DNA of 64,000 bases from Gonocerus acuteangulatus (Eukaryota; Arthropoda; Insecta; Hemiptera; Coreidae), in the NCBI GenBank assembly GCA_946811695.1, contig OX328125.1:38060227-38124226 (forward strand). The letters run 5' to 3'. The first letter of the stretch is position 1; each line of letters begins with the position of its first letter. The position numbers and the translations under genes were made by a program. The notes below the pieces were generated by a model. That model made no database searches, had not been told where the DNA came from, and saw nothing but the letters and a program-made list of their open reading frames with translations. Shown piece by piece: positions 9,441 through 20,405 of this stretch.

Positions 9441-12255
9441 GAATAAATTCAAAAATATGCATACATTTTCAAGTAAATTAGTATTATACATGTTTTACAC
9501 CAAAAATAATAGCAGATTTAAAATCAGCACCCCAAGAAACCTTAATGTAATAAGTATCATCGAAAAAAAAAAAAATAATAATAATAATCTTTCCCAGGCT
9601 GGAAGAGACTAAAAATTTGTAAGCGGTAAAGTAACATGACATTTTGAAATTGAAATATCTCGCTTTGGAATAATCCGCTTTTTACGTCCTTGAGCTCTTT
9701 GATAAGAAAAAATACTACTTTTTCTAACCATATAAATAAATATTGTATTATCTCAGAAGGTACTTGTAAAAAATGTTCCTAAAAATAAAAATAAAATGTA
9801 AACGTTTCTGCATTAACGTCGATTCAAGAACACTTAGAAAAAAGAAGAAAACCTTTTTTGACCCTCGAAATTTGGTTTGAATCGGGTAAATGTTCTTTGA
9901 AATATGGCCGAGATTTTGAATCTCTAACAAAATTTTTCGTCATTCCTTGTTCCCTTCAGTTATGACTCCAGCCTCTAAAAAAGAAAGTAAAAATACGTAA
10001 CTATTTGCGTCGTCATAAACATTTAGACTTGACAAATTTTCCAACCGAAAACCAACAAATTACGTGTTTTGTATGCTTTTAACAAATAAACCTTTTGAAA
10101 TTTTTGTGGAACGATGCTAACATGAAGGCTGTCAACAATTTTGACAATTGTCCATCCCCACAGGACCACAACAAGCAGGAATAAGAGTATGGACTGGATG
10201 AAGAGAGAGCCTCATCAGGAAAGACTCATAAACAGTGGAGCTACTTTTGATTACCAAGTTGCTTATAGGGCGTGTATTCGGAGGTTTACAAGTCCATAAC
10301 GTATGTAGGGGAGCCGGCAGAGTACCAACATCAGAGGAACAGGTCCCGGGAGTAATCAGGGTGCTGTGTTCCACTCACCGCAGCTAGTATGAGCTTCAAC
10401 AATACTCATGGGTGCAAGGGCTTGTGTACGTATCAACAAAAGTACATTTGTTCTTCCCTCAGCAACAGAGCTACTTAAGTGCTGCTGGGGGCCTCGGGCG
10501 GTAGAGGGATTGTGAATCTGTTGCACCTTTTGAAGATGTCATGATTACCAAATGATTAACTTGCGCCATACGATTTAGTGTTTGTTCCTATACGACAATA
10601 ATTATGATTTATTTTACAACAATTTAAATTCACGACCAATTAAATATTTGAACTGTATAAAAGATAGCCTGCGAACTTGCTGATCAATGGGAATGCATTT
10701 TCAATTATCGAGGAAGATTGGCTGAAATGTAGGATAAGCACTCAAATGCTATCTGCACAGCCATCTGCTTTCAAAATGTCCTCTCCTCGTGTTAGGCTCA
10801 AAAATATGGAGCTATTGTAAACAAATAATACAGGGTGTCCAGATTTTAAATGGCAAAACTTCAGGAACGTGTAGGGGACCGAAAAACAAAAAGTCCTTTA
10901 GAGATTTGCTCGTTTTTGCTTCGTTTTGGAGAAAATCGCAAAAAAAAAAGAAACGAAACAAGTTTTCATTTGTACTTACTTTTTTAAATTTTTAATGAAA
11001 AAAAAAATTGTCATTGCGGTTTTTTTCTAGAAACTAATTACTAAAATTTAATCTCTTGAAACTGTTCTAGTTTTCGTCTACGGTTTCTGCGACGGCAATG
11101 CTTTAGAAGCGATTCTAGTATTTGCGCACTACCTGAATCCTGTGATTTGGTTTCGAATTATTATCATTTTACTTAAAAAGTGTTTCTTTTCTGACCAATG
11201 GTTATACGTTGTTTTGTTTTTTTACCATCATTGCCGTTTTTTAGTTTCTTTAATTATGAGTTTATTGGTAGGTTGCTGACCTTATAAATGTTACCAGAAA
11301 TAATATATCCCAACCCAGCGGCAAATAAAATAACATTTCTTGATTTATTTAAAATTTTAAATATACTTCAAAAGGTGTTACAATCCTTTCAGAGAAATTT
11401 GCGTGTTCCACTTTGTTGTTTTCGTTAGCTCAAAAATTATTTATTCTTTCCTACGGTATCGCCTAGGTTTTATTCTAAAACTTGATTAGATGCAAAAAAA
11501 AAAACAAAAAAAAAAAACTTTCAAACATAGAAAACATATCTGAGCCAGCGGTGTTTTCATGACCTATGACTTCTAAAAGGGGGCAAGGTTAGCGCCTATT
11601 TTAAGCAGGGCTGAAAAATCATGGTAACTGGAATTATTCGAAGGCTTATGAAAATTCCTACAACATTTTCGACAGAACGAATTCATTCGGAGAAGTCAGT
11701 CGTCAATATTTTGAATGTCAAGGAGTCGTTCCTTAGAAAGATGTTTCGTGTCTAGTTTCCTATGTTTTTATTAGTTGTGTTATTAATAGCTTTTAGCAGT
11801 ATAATTAATTTATTCAGTAAAACAAGGTATAAATGCAAGCCTTCCACAGAAAGAACAAAACAAGAATACAAAAATTATTTAACATTTATAACTAATTCCC
11901 ATTGACAGGAGAACGACTTTGATTTTCTATATATTCCCCAATGCAAAAAACATTCTTAGCCCGGCCGTTTGAGTCATACCCCGACCTCCAAATATTTCTC
12001 TAAGGGGAGAGAAAACACTAGCTGTCCCCTTTTTTGTGCCCAATGATGAAGAGCCTTTGATACGAATTGGTTCCCCTTTTTCTCCAACCCCTATGGCATA
12101 TATCCTTATTTTTTATTCGTGGCATTTTATTATTTTCCAGGCATTTTTTGTCTTTAAATCTTTATCTGCCAATTATTCTAGTTCCCCCAAGTAATGAAAT
12201 AATACTCTCTATTATTCTCTGAAAATATTCCGATTCATTTTTACCATTACCGGTT
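9441..12255. other. No gene; scattered repeat fragments
   Basis: No convincing coding sequence. At 10300-10420 the block ACAGGTCCCGGGAGTAATCAG followed by a CATGGGT block also occurs at about 16843-16915, so a dispersed repeat is likely. At 10829 a CAGGGTGTCC start resembles the motif at 55505. The open frames at 10132-10374 and 10789-10995 have no family features. Confidence 0.45.
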
Positions 12256-12479
12256 TACAGTAGAACCTCTCATATCCGATTTTCCCATAACCGACTCTTC
12301 CCGATTTCCGACCTAGTGCCCGACCGTCTGTAATTCACACGCGCCCCGTTGACGAGCCTGTCCAGACTTGAAACAGTGATTCATCTACACTATGCATTGT
12401 TTTCCTGTCAAAAACTGTCAGTTCTGCCGTGATTGTTGATGTAATCTTGTACTGTTCAATATTTGTTAACGCAGAGTGA

Positions 12480-12700
12480 GTTAACAAATGAAGCTGATGT
12501 TTCAAAAGTTACCAAAGAAGATCTCAAGAATGCCCAAATCATTGCTGTTGTGCAGAACAGAACCGTGGACGAAAAAATCGACTAGGACGAATACGAAATC
12601 ACCAGTGAAGACGTAGTGAGTCATTTTGCTGCTAAGGACGCCTTCGACGTATTGTGGGCAAAAAAGTGGAGGGACACTTCCGCAAAGTCAAGATTAAAAA
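12480..12700 (+). pseudogene. Possible transposase remnant of the Tigger-like element
   Basis: One frame reads EDLKNAQIIAVVQN, a single stop, then DEYEITSEDVVSHFAAKDAF and WAKKWRDTS before the HINE insertion cuts it. The acidic stretch with E/D-rich residues resembles the C-terminal tail of Tigger-type transposases, but no catalytic DDD motif is present. The assignment rests on its position between the TIRs and is tentative. Confidence 0.35.
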
Positions 12701-12944
12701 AAGTCCGACTCGCAGGAACTGCCTCATCTTAGCGCGGTTCCGTTCTTATCCCTAGTCTAATTTCGAAAGATTAAAATAGAAGCAGTTATTATTTTGTTGA
12801 GAGGAGATCGTTGACCGTTGATGATGCAAGGTAGGGATTGTCCGGATTAGGTCACTGCTACTTAATAATACATACCCCATATGTGTATGTATGTGGGCAT
12901 ATATATGTACATATGTGTGCGTGTATATGTGTATGTGTATATGC

Positions 12945-12949
<5 letters not shown>

Positions 12950-13025
<76 letters not shown>
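12950..13025. repeat. (AT)n microsatellite
   Basis: Alternating AT/TATA repeats. The long IYIY frames over this tract are artefacts. Confidence 0.95.
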
Positions 13026-13026
<1 letters not shown>

Positions 13027-13087
13027 AGGTATATTTACATAGATATGTGCATATATTAGTGTTAAATATGTCCTACTTGTATTTACA

Positions 13088-13126
13088 GCCCTGATGAAGG
13101 CTTGAAGTTCAAGCCGAAACGTCGGC
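13088..13126 (+). ncRNA. Hammerhead ribozyme-like motif (Penelope-type)
   Basis: The order is GCC (stem I), CTGATGA (13091-13097), a 6-bp stem II GGCTTG/CAAGCC with loop AAGTT (13099-13115), GAAA (13116-13119), a one-pair stem III C...G, TC, then GGC, which closes stem I with GCC. This matches the minimal type I hammerheads described in Penelope-like retroelements. One extra A (13098) lies between CTGATGA and stem II, and stem I has only three pairs, so self-cleavage is uncertain. Confidence 0.6.
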
Positions 13127-14387
13127 ACAATAAAACCATTTTTACGATAAAATGTAGTTTTATTAAGTAGCAGTGACCGAACCCTGACAGTTATATTTTG
13201 GTTCCACCAGTCTTGAAAGGTAGGATATACAATCTTACCTGGAAGGGTCGGCAACACTAGAAACCGTCCCGCTAGTTACAAGGTCTTGGAATCTTGGAAC
13301 TCTATATTTCTAACAATAAATTGTTTTTGTTATTTTACTTAACCTGTTTTATTTTCGAATACATTATCCAACTATAAGCAATTAAAAAATAACAAGGAAT
13401 AAAATACAGACAAAAAGAACACTTCGAATAAGCGAAATCAATTACTTTAAAGCTTTAAGCTCTTATTTCTCCGATTGACATCGCCTAATAAAAACTTTCA
13501 TTAGAACCTTTTATGTAGAGCATTTAATAAGCTTTCTAATGGTATTCTTCCGTTTACCAAAATTCTCAACAGTTTTCGAGATATTAATGAAAGTTCCCAA
13601 AATTTATATTATTTCTAGCAACAGAAAATTGGCCTCATTTTTCATATCCTGCTTTACACACAACATTTTCGCATCATAAGAAATTACAAAAATAAAAAGC
13701 AATAAAAAATGAAGGGAATGAGACAAAAATTACAACAAGAACGACAAAAACCCGTTCATAAGAAAAAAACAGACGTATTTGAAGTTTTAAGCACTTATTT
13801 CTCCGATTGACATAACCTAATCAAAAATAGTTTTAGAATCTTTTTTGTAGAGAATTTAGTAAGCTTTCAAATAGTTTCTATCCACTTACCACGATTTCCC
13901 AACCGTGTTCGAGATATTAATGAAAGTATACGAACTTCCCAAAACTTTTCATGTCTGTTCATAAAATATTTTATTCTAACCCTTCCTTAACTCCAAACGT
14001 AACAAAACTTTCAACATATTAGTTTTAATGAAAGTAGAACATGCAGATAAAGTTTCAACTGAATCCCGTAATTCTAAGTAACCAAACCAAAAACGGTATT
14101 CAAAAACTATTTTTCCAATTTTCTCGAAAACGGTTAAAGCGATCGCCTTCAAAATGGTTTCATTCGTTTTCCTAGCCCAGGAATCATATAAAACGAGTAC
14201 TTACAAGCTTATGAACTCAAAAACGTAAGCGTTACGATTTTTTTTGCGCGAATTTCGCCCCAAACGCCATCTTCCAGTTGGCGGATTTTGCTGGTTAACG
14301 AACTTGACCTTTCAAATTGGACGAAGGATTTTTGTACCAAATTTCATCAAAATCGGACCATTCGTCTTCTATCTAGAGAGCGAAAAG

Positions 14388-14434
<47 letters not shown>

Positions 14435-14689
14435 TATACATATATATATATATATACAAATTTGAACCACCGTTATTTTCGGTCTCTAGGGGTTCTGAAA
14501 CGCGAAATTTTCTAGTCGGCACTTCCGGATTGTTTCATTGTATCAACCCTATATGCGGGGTTCCTCCCTATGGTGGAGGGAGGAACCGCGCTAAAAATTA
14601 AAACAACAATCCATAACTGAACTCTTTAAATAAAGTATGGTTAAATTTTGTTCGTCTTTTCAAAAGATTAAATATTTGGAATGTATGTA

Positions 14690-14970
14690 GCAACAGTTTC
14701 ACAATTACAATAAAGTTGTATTACAGTATGCACTGTACATTATAGTTGTATTACAGTATGCACTGTACATTATAGTTGTATTACAGTATGCACTGTACAT
14801 TATAGCAACAGTTTCACAATTACAATAAAGTTGTATAACAGTATGCACTGTACATTATAGCAACAGTTTCACAATTACAATAAAGTTGTATTACAGTATG
14901 CACTGTACATTATAGCAACAGTTTCACAATTACAATAAAGTTGTATTACAGTATGCACTGTACATTATAG
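14690..14970 (+). repeat. Higher-order tandem repeat (30-bp and 25-bp modules)
   Basis: Module a, about 30 bp, starts GTTGTATTACAGTATGCACT. Module b, about 25 bp, starts GCAACAGTTTCACAATTACA. They alternate as b-a-a-a-b-a-b-a-b-a. Module copies are almost identical, which points to recent expansion. The array sits inside the Tigger-like element, just after HINE-1. Confidence 0.92.
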
Positions 14971-15189
14971 TTGTTTTTATAACTTTGAAAGGTGTTTTTT
15001 TGTTTCTTCCGATATCCGACCTTTTGGCCGTTCCGACCATGGCCCGGTCCCGTCATGGTCGGATATGAGAGGTTCTACTGTACTTATATTTTAATTTAAA
15101 AAACCTTTAATTAGTACATTTCTCAGAAATTTGGATATTTCACACAACATTCCTTTGAAAAGTGCTTGTTGATGGCAGCAAATAATAAA

Positions 15190-15273
15190 TATAAAGTTTT
15201 TTTTTTTTTTTTTTTATTTTATTATAATGGCGTGTCAATCCTTAAGGTCACTAACGCCATTCCTGTGTGTAGT
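15190..15273 (-). mobile_element. Short SINE 3'-end fragment with poly(A) tail
   Basis: On the minus strand GGAATGGCGTTAGTGACC, AGGATTGACACGCCAT and a poly(A) tail follow each other. A near copy lies at 34463-34533 and related ends at 23846-23915 and 33270-33350. Confidence 0.7.
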
Positions 15274-16248
15274 AATTTTCATCATAATTCGGTAATAAGC
15301 ATCAACATGTATATATTATGATTAAATTGCTATCAATAATATTTCTATTTGCCGATTTTATTAATTCAAACGATAAACGTGAAATGCTCAATGCTTGTAA
15401 AAAAAAAAAAAATAAAAAAAAAAAAAATAAATAAAATGAAATAAAATAAAAAAAAAATAATAAATGTAATAAAAATCAAATAAAAAAAGAATAATGTTAA
15501 TAAAATAATATACAAAAATTATATATATATATGAAATAAACAAACGAGCATTTCGGTCTTTATGTTCTGTCTAGATTTTGTCCATTAATTGAGCGGCCCT
15601 TAAAAAAAAGGTTTATCGCCAACTAGAAGATTAAATTAAAAAGAAAGTAATTTCTAATGAATACTAACTTTCAATACTTACAGTATTGAACTCATTATAT
15701 TTTCAGCTTATTTAGTTGAATGAGAACAAAAATTTGTTCTTAACAACTGCTGCCACAATTCTAAAAAAAAAAAAATATAATAGTTAGTTCCTAAATGCCC
15801 CCCTACATTTAAGGAACCGATTATGCTTATTATCACTAAACATCGATATAATTAGTCAGAATTTTGTATTTGATATTTCTTTGCTAGGGGAATAAATCAC
15901 TATTGTTAAGGGAAAATACAAAATTCCCGACTCTTAATGAATCGGTCAAAAAATTTGACCTTTCGGGTTTACCACGTTTCGAGGAGAAGGAAGTAAAATT
16001 ATGGCTACTATCATGTTAAAAGAATCACATATATGTCAGTATCCAAATTTTAACGGGTGCACTTATTATGTTACTTATTAGGCAGCATCAATGAAGATTT
16101 GAAGACTTTTTTTTTTTTTTTTTTTTTTTTTATTGGGTCACCTAATAAAGGTACCTAATGTTTCGAAAGCTTGACTTCAGTAATATAAGGTTTACCAAAC
16201 ATAAGAATTCGAATTTTTGTTATTGGCGGAAGGTCAACAAAAAAAAAG

Positions 16249-16280
<32 letters not shown>

Positions 16281-17040
16281 CACTCATTGGTGTCTCTTCA
16301 GGAGATCAAGTTACAAATATACTATACAGACTCATCTACGGGTGTGGAACCTCATAGTCCGAAATGGAAATAATCCAAGATGGTCAAGTGTAACACCATA
16401 TTTTACTCTTCTAGTCAACTTTTAGGACTCGTTGCTCTACAAGTAGAAGGTTCTCCTCCTAAACGTAGCGCTGCAGGTTTATATTTGTAAGTTGTTCCCC
16501 TGAAGGCATCAGTGTGCGACACATTTAGGGATAAAATGAAGATATTGAAATTATAAAATAATTATGAAATCAAAATTCGAAGGTTTAAGTACAGGGTCTG
16601 CTTAGCTATACATGCAATTATTATGTGGAATCACGCTAATATAGCACAATTCTTACAGGTTGAGCTTTTTGCATGAATGAAATTTACTCTTTTTGGCGTT
16701 TACCTATTAAGGCCAGAAGAATGTTTATTTTTCCACTTATACTGCTGGGGGATTATAATTGTAGGTTTTAGTTATAAGAGCGGAGTCGGGGAGTTGATAA
16801 AGAGTGTAGAACGGGTAGAAAGGGGACTAACAACTCGAATACAGGTCCCCAGAGTAATCAGGTAGGTGTAGGAGTCCTGTCGGAGATAGCTGTGACCCTG
16901 ACAAGCCCCATGGGTCGCGTCTACTCACCCCTTGTTATTCTCGGTCTGTTCCAGCACACTTCATGGATGGCGACGCGTCACGGGGGTGTCTATCCAATGG
17001 AAAATAGTACTTCAGATTAATATCCGAATATTAGTGTTTG
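15274..17040. other. No gene; low-complexity and homopolymer tracts
   Basis: A-rich low complexity at 15400-15520, a T run at about 16108-16131 and an A run at about 16248-16277. The lysine-rich frame over the A run is an artefact. A block at 16780-16960 shares ACAGGTCCCCAGAGTAATCAG with the 10.3-kb region. Confidence 0.5.
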
Positions 17041-17170
17041 TAGAGCCTCCTTGTGATCTAAAGACTAGGGCCTTAGATTCTCATGTGGGAGATGTGGGCT
17101 CGAGATGCAGCAGGGATTTTTCCTAATATCAGGGCTCGTTAAGAAAATTTTTGCCGTAAAAAAAAAATCA
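17041..17170 (+). mobile_element. tRNA-derived SINE family 2, copy 2 (partial)
   Basis: The blocks TTAGATTCTCATGTGGGAGATG, GGGCTCGAGATGCAGCAGG and TCAGGGCTCGTTAAGAAAAT, then TGCCGTAAAAAAAA, match the other two copies. The B-box-like GGGCTCGAGAT is visible. Confidence 0.6.
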
Positions 17171-17589
17171 TTTGTACTATCCAATGCATTGTAGCTACAG
17201 CCATTTCTTCGAACTTACACAGTACAATCAGACCTACAACAGACTTAAATTTGAAAAAGAAACAATTAAAAAAAAAGGTTTCTAATACAATTTGCATTGA
17301 CTATAAAGAGGTACGAACTACACAGAGGCAGATAGGGCAGTATGTAAATACAATTATAGACTTAGATGTTTATGAATCCCAAATAATAGTTTTTACTTAT
17401 ATATTAATGATAGCAGGCCGTAAACAGAAAAATAAATATACATATTAGTAAGAGGGATAATAAATAAACCATACACTCCCACATACATGCATAAAAATAT
17501 ACACATACACAAACAGATAAGCACGAATACAGACATAGAAAACCATATACATATACATCATATTTCTTAAAAAAAGTCAAATTTTCCTT
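17171..17589. other. No gene; probable 3' flank of I-like copy C
   Basis: Short AT-rich stretch. The GGATAATAAATAAACC at 17456-17471 could be the tail region of the I-like copy that follows, but this is not certain. Confidence 0.35.
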
Positions 17590-18190
17590 ATGTATCTAAA
17601 AACAAAATCTCTAAATTGGCTTACTTCTACTAACGACTCTGTTAGATTTATAGCTGGGAGGGGAAATGAGTTAGTTCTTAAACAGTCCGTTAGTAAGTGT
17701 TTAATAGTTAGAAAAGTGTTACATATTGGGCAAATCGGTGCTTGTTCTCTGCTCATTAGGAATGAGTGTGTAACTCTAGTGTGTCCAATCCGTAAGCGTG
17801 TCAGTACTACTTCTTCTCTTGTACTTCTGTTGCTCGAGGGACAGTTAGTAATTGTAGATTTAATTTCACGTAGCTTGTTGTCTCTTGTCCTGTACCATAC
17901 ATCGTACCACTGGTTTACAATGCGTTTCTGTATGTTAGTGAATACATCTTCGTAAGTTATGTTTGTGATGTCGTATTGTTCATAATTTTGCTTGTCTATC
18001 TACGTTCGTACTTTGTTGTATATTTTCATGATCGGAAAGTGAATAAATAGTTATACATAGTTTCTTCAATGAATGTATTGTATCGTGAATTTGTGTTACA
18101 ATTGGATGTGTGCTAAAAATGTCTTGTATTGCTATAAGGGAACTGGTGTAAACCGTACTCTCTGTTCTGTAGTATTTCAAAATTTATATG
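17590..18190 (-). pseudogene. I-like RNase H / C-terminal remnant (copy C)
   Basis: The minus strand encodes a degraded RNase H part at 17980-18180 (TVYTSSLIAIQDIFSTHPIV, then VDRQAKL, where GHE has become DHE). It is followed by a well preserved tail: REEVVLTRLRIGHTRVTHSF, LMSREQ and PICPICNTFLTIKHLLTDC. The CxxC...H...C spacing matches copies A and D. Frame changes separate the blocks and the RT is missing. The element probably comes from the same family as copy D, whose tail has the same order (RLRLGHS, LMERQDRPVC, LSVKHILTDC). Confidence 0.75.
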
Positions 18191-18744
18191 CATAATTTTT
18201 TGTGTATTGTTTTTACTTTTTGTTACAAAATTAATATTTTGTTTCACATCAAGTTGATGGTACAGCTGATCGAATAAATAAATACACACTCACAGAATCT
18301 AATATTGAAGAAAAGCTACAACTATACTTAATTAGAAATTATATTGTATATTCTTCATCATCTTTCTGCATCTATATTTATAAATTATAATCAGGGAAGT
18401 TGAAGTGCGTATTGAAACACGAAGACAATTGCCTGAGTACATAATGGAGGGGGAATATTTATAGAGTTTGCACTTGATGTAATATTAATGGACAAACGAC
18501 AAGACTGTTCAACTCTCTTGTCCGGCTTTCTAATTAGAAAAGCAAGAGTATTAATTCATCAAGAAATGTAAACACAAGGAACAAAATAAAGCATCCTTGA
18601 ATTTGTGAGTATTGTCTGTCAACTTTAGGGATTTCTAAGACCATCCATTTTATTTTTAATATTTTGAAAACGATATTATAAAGAATAAATAACAGATACT
18701 AGGTAACAATAATAATACAATATACTAGTTAATGATAAAAATGA
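18191..18744. other. No gene recognised
   Basis: AT-rich sequence without a frame or repeat I can assign. Confidence 0.4.
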
Positions 18745-19010
18745 TTAATCTTATCCAGTTTCCGTTCATATCCTTAGTGTCATTAGGAAACCTTAGAATA
18801 GAAACAGATAATGTTTTTTTGTTAATATTTCGTGAAAAATGTAAACAGATGTAACAGTATAAAATGAATTTTCAATGAAAAGCACGATGCGTAGCGTAAA
18901 TTACTTCCATTAAGTATCGATTTCTCGGAATGAGATCTCTATATCAAAAACTGTATAAGAACCGTTTTTGTGGTTAATTTAGTACGATTTCCCAAACGGT
19001 TTCAAAATAC
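18745..19010 (+). mobile_element. Degraded HINE 5' fragment
   Basis: Blocks TTTCCGTTCATATCCTTAGT, TTAGAATAGAAACAG, GTAAACAGATGTAA and CGATTTCCCAAACGG match the HINE 5' half. Closest in style is the fragment at 49086-49505. The subterminal repeat is not preserved. Confidence 0.45.
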
Positions 19011-19016
19011 GTAAGA

Positions 19017-19261
19017 ATATCGCACTAGTATTTCGAAATTGACACAACTCAAAATAAAACTCAACTGAAAATGTGTCACTCTTGCCTATGTAGGGGCCTC
19101 AGGATTAAGACAGGAAATGGTGTAAAAGCTATGAAGTGAGGTGCATACAGTTTTGATGGTTAATAAAGATATATTTACCATGTCTTTCACAGTCATAACT
19201 TTGACGGTGTGAATAAAACCGATTTTTGAGTTGTGTCACGTTAGAAATACTGGTGCGATTT
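19017..19261. mobile_element. Candidate MITE with about 40-bp imperfect TIRs
   Basis: The left end (ATCGCACTAGTATTTCGAAA, then TGACACAACTCAAAA) pairs with the complement of the right end (AATCGCACCAGTATTTCTAA, then TGACACAACTCAAAA). The span is about 245 bp and non-coding. No clear target duplication could be fixed. Confidence 0.65.
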
Positions 19262-19417
19262 ATTCGAGATCGTAATGTGTAAGGCAGCGGGAGAAAATTC
19301 CCTAAAAAGATGTTTCTTCCAAAATTTCCGGACGTGCAATTCTTCTAGGAAAGGTTAAGTTTGTAATGAGATTCTATAAAGTTTTACACAGTTGGCTCGT
19401 GAACCTCTTCAAAACTG

Positions 19418-19441
19418 TTAGGTTGTCCGGAAAGTTCGTAC
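19418..19441 (+). repeat. mariner-like terminal repeat remnant
   Basis: TTAGGTTGTCCGGAAAGTTC closely follows the known mariner TIR pattern (TTAGGTTGxxxxxxAAGTTC). No partner TIR or transposase was found nearby, so this is a solo or decayed end. Confidence 0.45.
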
Positions 19442-19958
19442 AGATATTTAGGGAAGTCCGAATCGCAAAAAGTACTTCATGTTCCCGCGTTTCAGTTCAT
19501 ATCACCAGTGGCATTAGTAAACTAATAGAAGCATGATATGACATTCCTACATGACGCGTCGGGATAAACTGTAGATTAATTATTTAACATCCATTTAAGT
19601 ATAAAAAACTCAATTTGACAGAATGTCTACTGAGGCAAAATTGAGACTTAAGCGACGAAATTTCTGAACTTCGTTCTGATGAGAAGCAATATAGACACGA
19701 GATTTATACGTACTTAAAAATTTATGTTTACGTAATCACAAGTACGTTCATCGTAATACCGGAGGAAATATTTCAGCATTCAACGAAATAATAGTGAGAG
19801 ATTATTTCAATATATAACGTATTTAGTTCCGATATGTGTCGATTTTATTCTGAATGATTTAATTAGTAAAGAAAGTAAAACGAAATCCATTCTGTTACAA
19901 AAGTCCATAATATTAGCTGTGGATTTTTAAGGATTATATCCTGCTCGAGCATTTGAAA
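19442..19958. other. No gene; AT-rich
   Basis: Nothing beyond a weak HINE-like patch near 19485-19540. The sequence just before the hAT MITE provides its target duplication (19951-19958). Confidence 0.4.
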
Positions 19959-20405
19959 CAGTGTTGGGCAAAAATTATTCAGAATGATGGATAACGATTA
20001 ATGAATAAATGTATTATTTCATTTATGAATGAAGAATAATTACTTTTATTCATTATTCGTTATTCTTTGAATGAAGTTTATGTTTTATTCACAAATTATT
20101 CGAATGATCATTCGGAATAAACATGTTTTAGTGAATAACGATAGATTTATTATAATGTTGGCAGGCAGAAATACGTATATATATGTGCGTTTGAGCAGGA
20201 TTATTCAGTAGACCAACTAGAAATAAATAATAACGAATGATGAATAATGAATGATGAATAAAGAATAATGAATAAAGAATAATTCTGTGAATAATTCATG
20301 ATGTACTGTGTGAATAAGATAATTCAGTGAACTATTCATCATTCACTAAAAATTTATTCGAATGATCATTCGAATAATAATTTATTCGAACAATGCCCAA
20401 CACTG
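19959..20405. mobile_element. hAT-type MITE with perfect 8-bp target duplication
   Basis: The TIRs CAGTGTTGGGCA (19959-19970) and TGCCCAACACTG (20394-20405) are exact inverses. The 8-bp duplication ATTTGAAA flanks both sides (19951-19958 and 20406-20413). An 8-bp duplication and a CAGxG-type TIR are diagnostic of the hAT superfamily. The 447-bp interior is made of many variants of GAATAAT/ATTATTC and codes for nothing. The perfect duplication suggests a fairly recent insertion. Confidence 0.93.

Larger units (their letters stand above)
12850..13178. mobile_element. Inverted-repeat element carrying a hammerhead-like motif, inside HINE-1
   Basis: The ends are a perfect 19-bp inverted repeat: GGTCACTGCTACTTAATAA at 12850-12868 and its complement at 13160-13178. 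The matching HINE-2 sequence runs without this block from TTATTATTTTG to GTTCCACCAGTC, so it is an insertion. The middle is an (AT)n/(TATG)n tract. The right half holds a hammerhead-like motif typical of Penelope-like pseudo-LTRs. It may therefore be a short Penelope-derived fold-back copy. Confidence 0.65.
12701..14596 (+). mobile_element. HINE-1: Helentron-associated (DINE-1-like) non-autonomous element
   Basis: The 5' end is GTCCGACTCGCAGGAACTGC, followed by the subterminal repeat TTAGCGCGGTTCC at 12729-12741. The 3' end carries its exact inverse GGAACCGCGCTAA at 14582-14594. Just inside this is a hairpin with an 11-bp stem (14559-14587), leaving CTAA at the terminus. The interior holds two roughly 350-bp tandem units (around 13430-14100) and an (AT)n tract at 14390-14455. 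No protein is encoded. Subterminal inverted repeats, internal mini- or microsatellite and a 3' hairpin are the known architecture of HINE/DINE-1 elements mobilised by Helentrons. It is inserted in a Tigger-like element and itself carries an insertion at about 12800-13187. Confidence 0.75.
12258..15080 (+). mobile_element. Tigger/pogo-like DNA transposon with 22-bp TIRs, nested insertions inside
   Basis: The left TIR at 12258-12279 begins CAGTAGAACCTCTCATA and is an exact 22-base match to the reverse complement of 15059-15080. Both ends are flanked by TA (12256-12257 and 15081-15082), the target duplication of the Tc1/mariner/pogo superfamily. CAGTAxAACCTC-type TIRs are typical of Tigger/pogo elements. 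Between the TIRs lie a short coding-like remnant (12480-12700), a full HINE element and a tandem array. The transposase is mostly gone, so the element is inactive. Orientation is taken from the remnant and is uncertain. Confidence 0.8.

Noticed and set aside
10132..10374. 80-codon minus-strand frame with several Cys and Pro
   Set aside because: No recognised domain. Part of it shares a block with non-coding sequence near 16843, which suggests repeat DNA.
12752..13257. Long Tyr/Ile-rich open frames
   Set aside because: They translate (AT)n and (TATG)n microsatellites. The same holds at 14244-14465, 21019-21288, 24400-24715, 35797-36048 and 36660-37036.
16158..16373. Lysine-rich open frame
   Set aside because: It runs through a long A tract.
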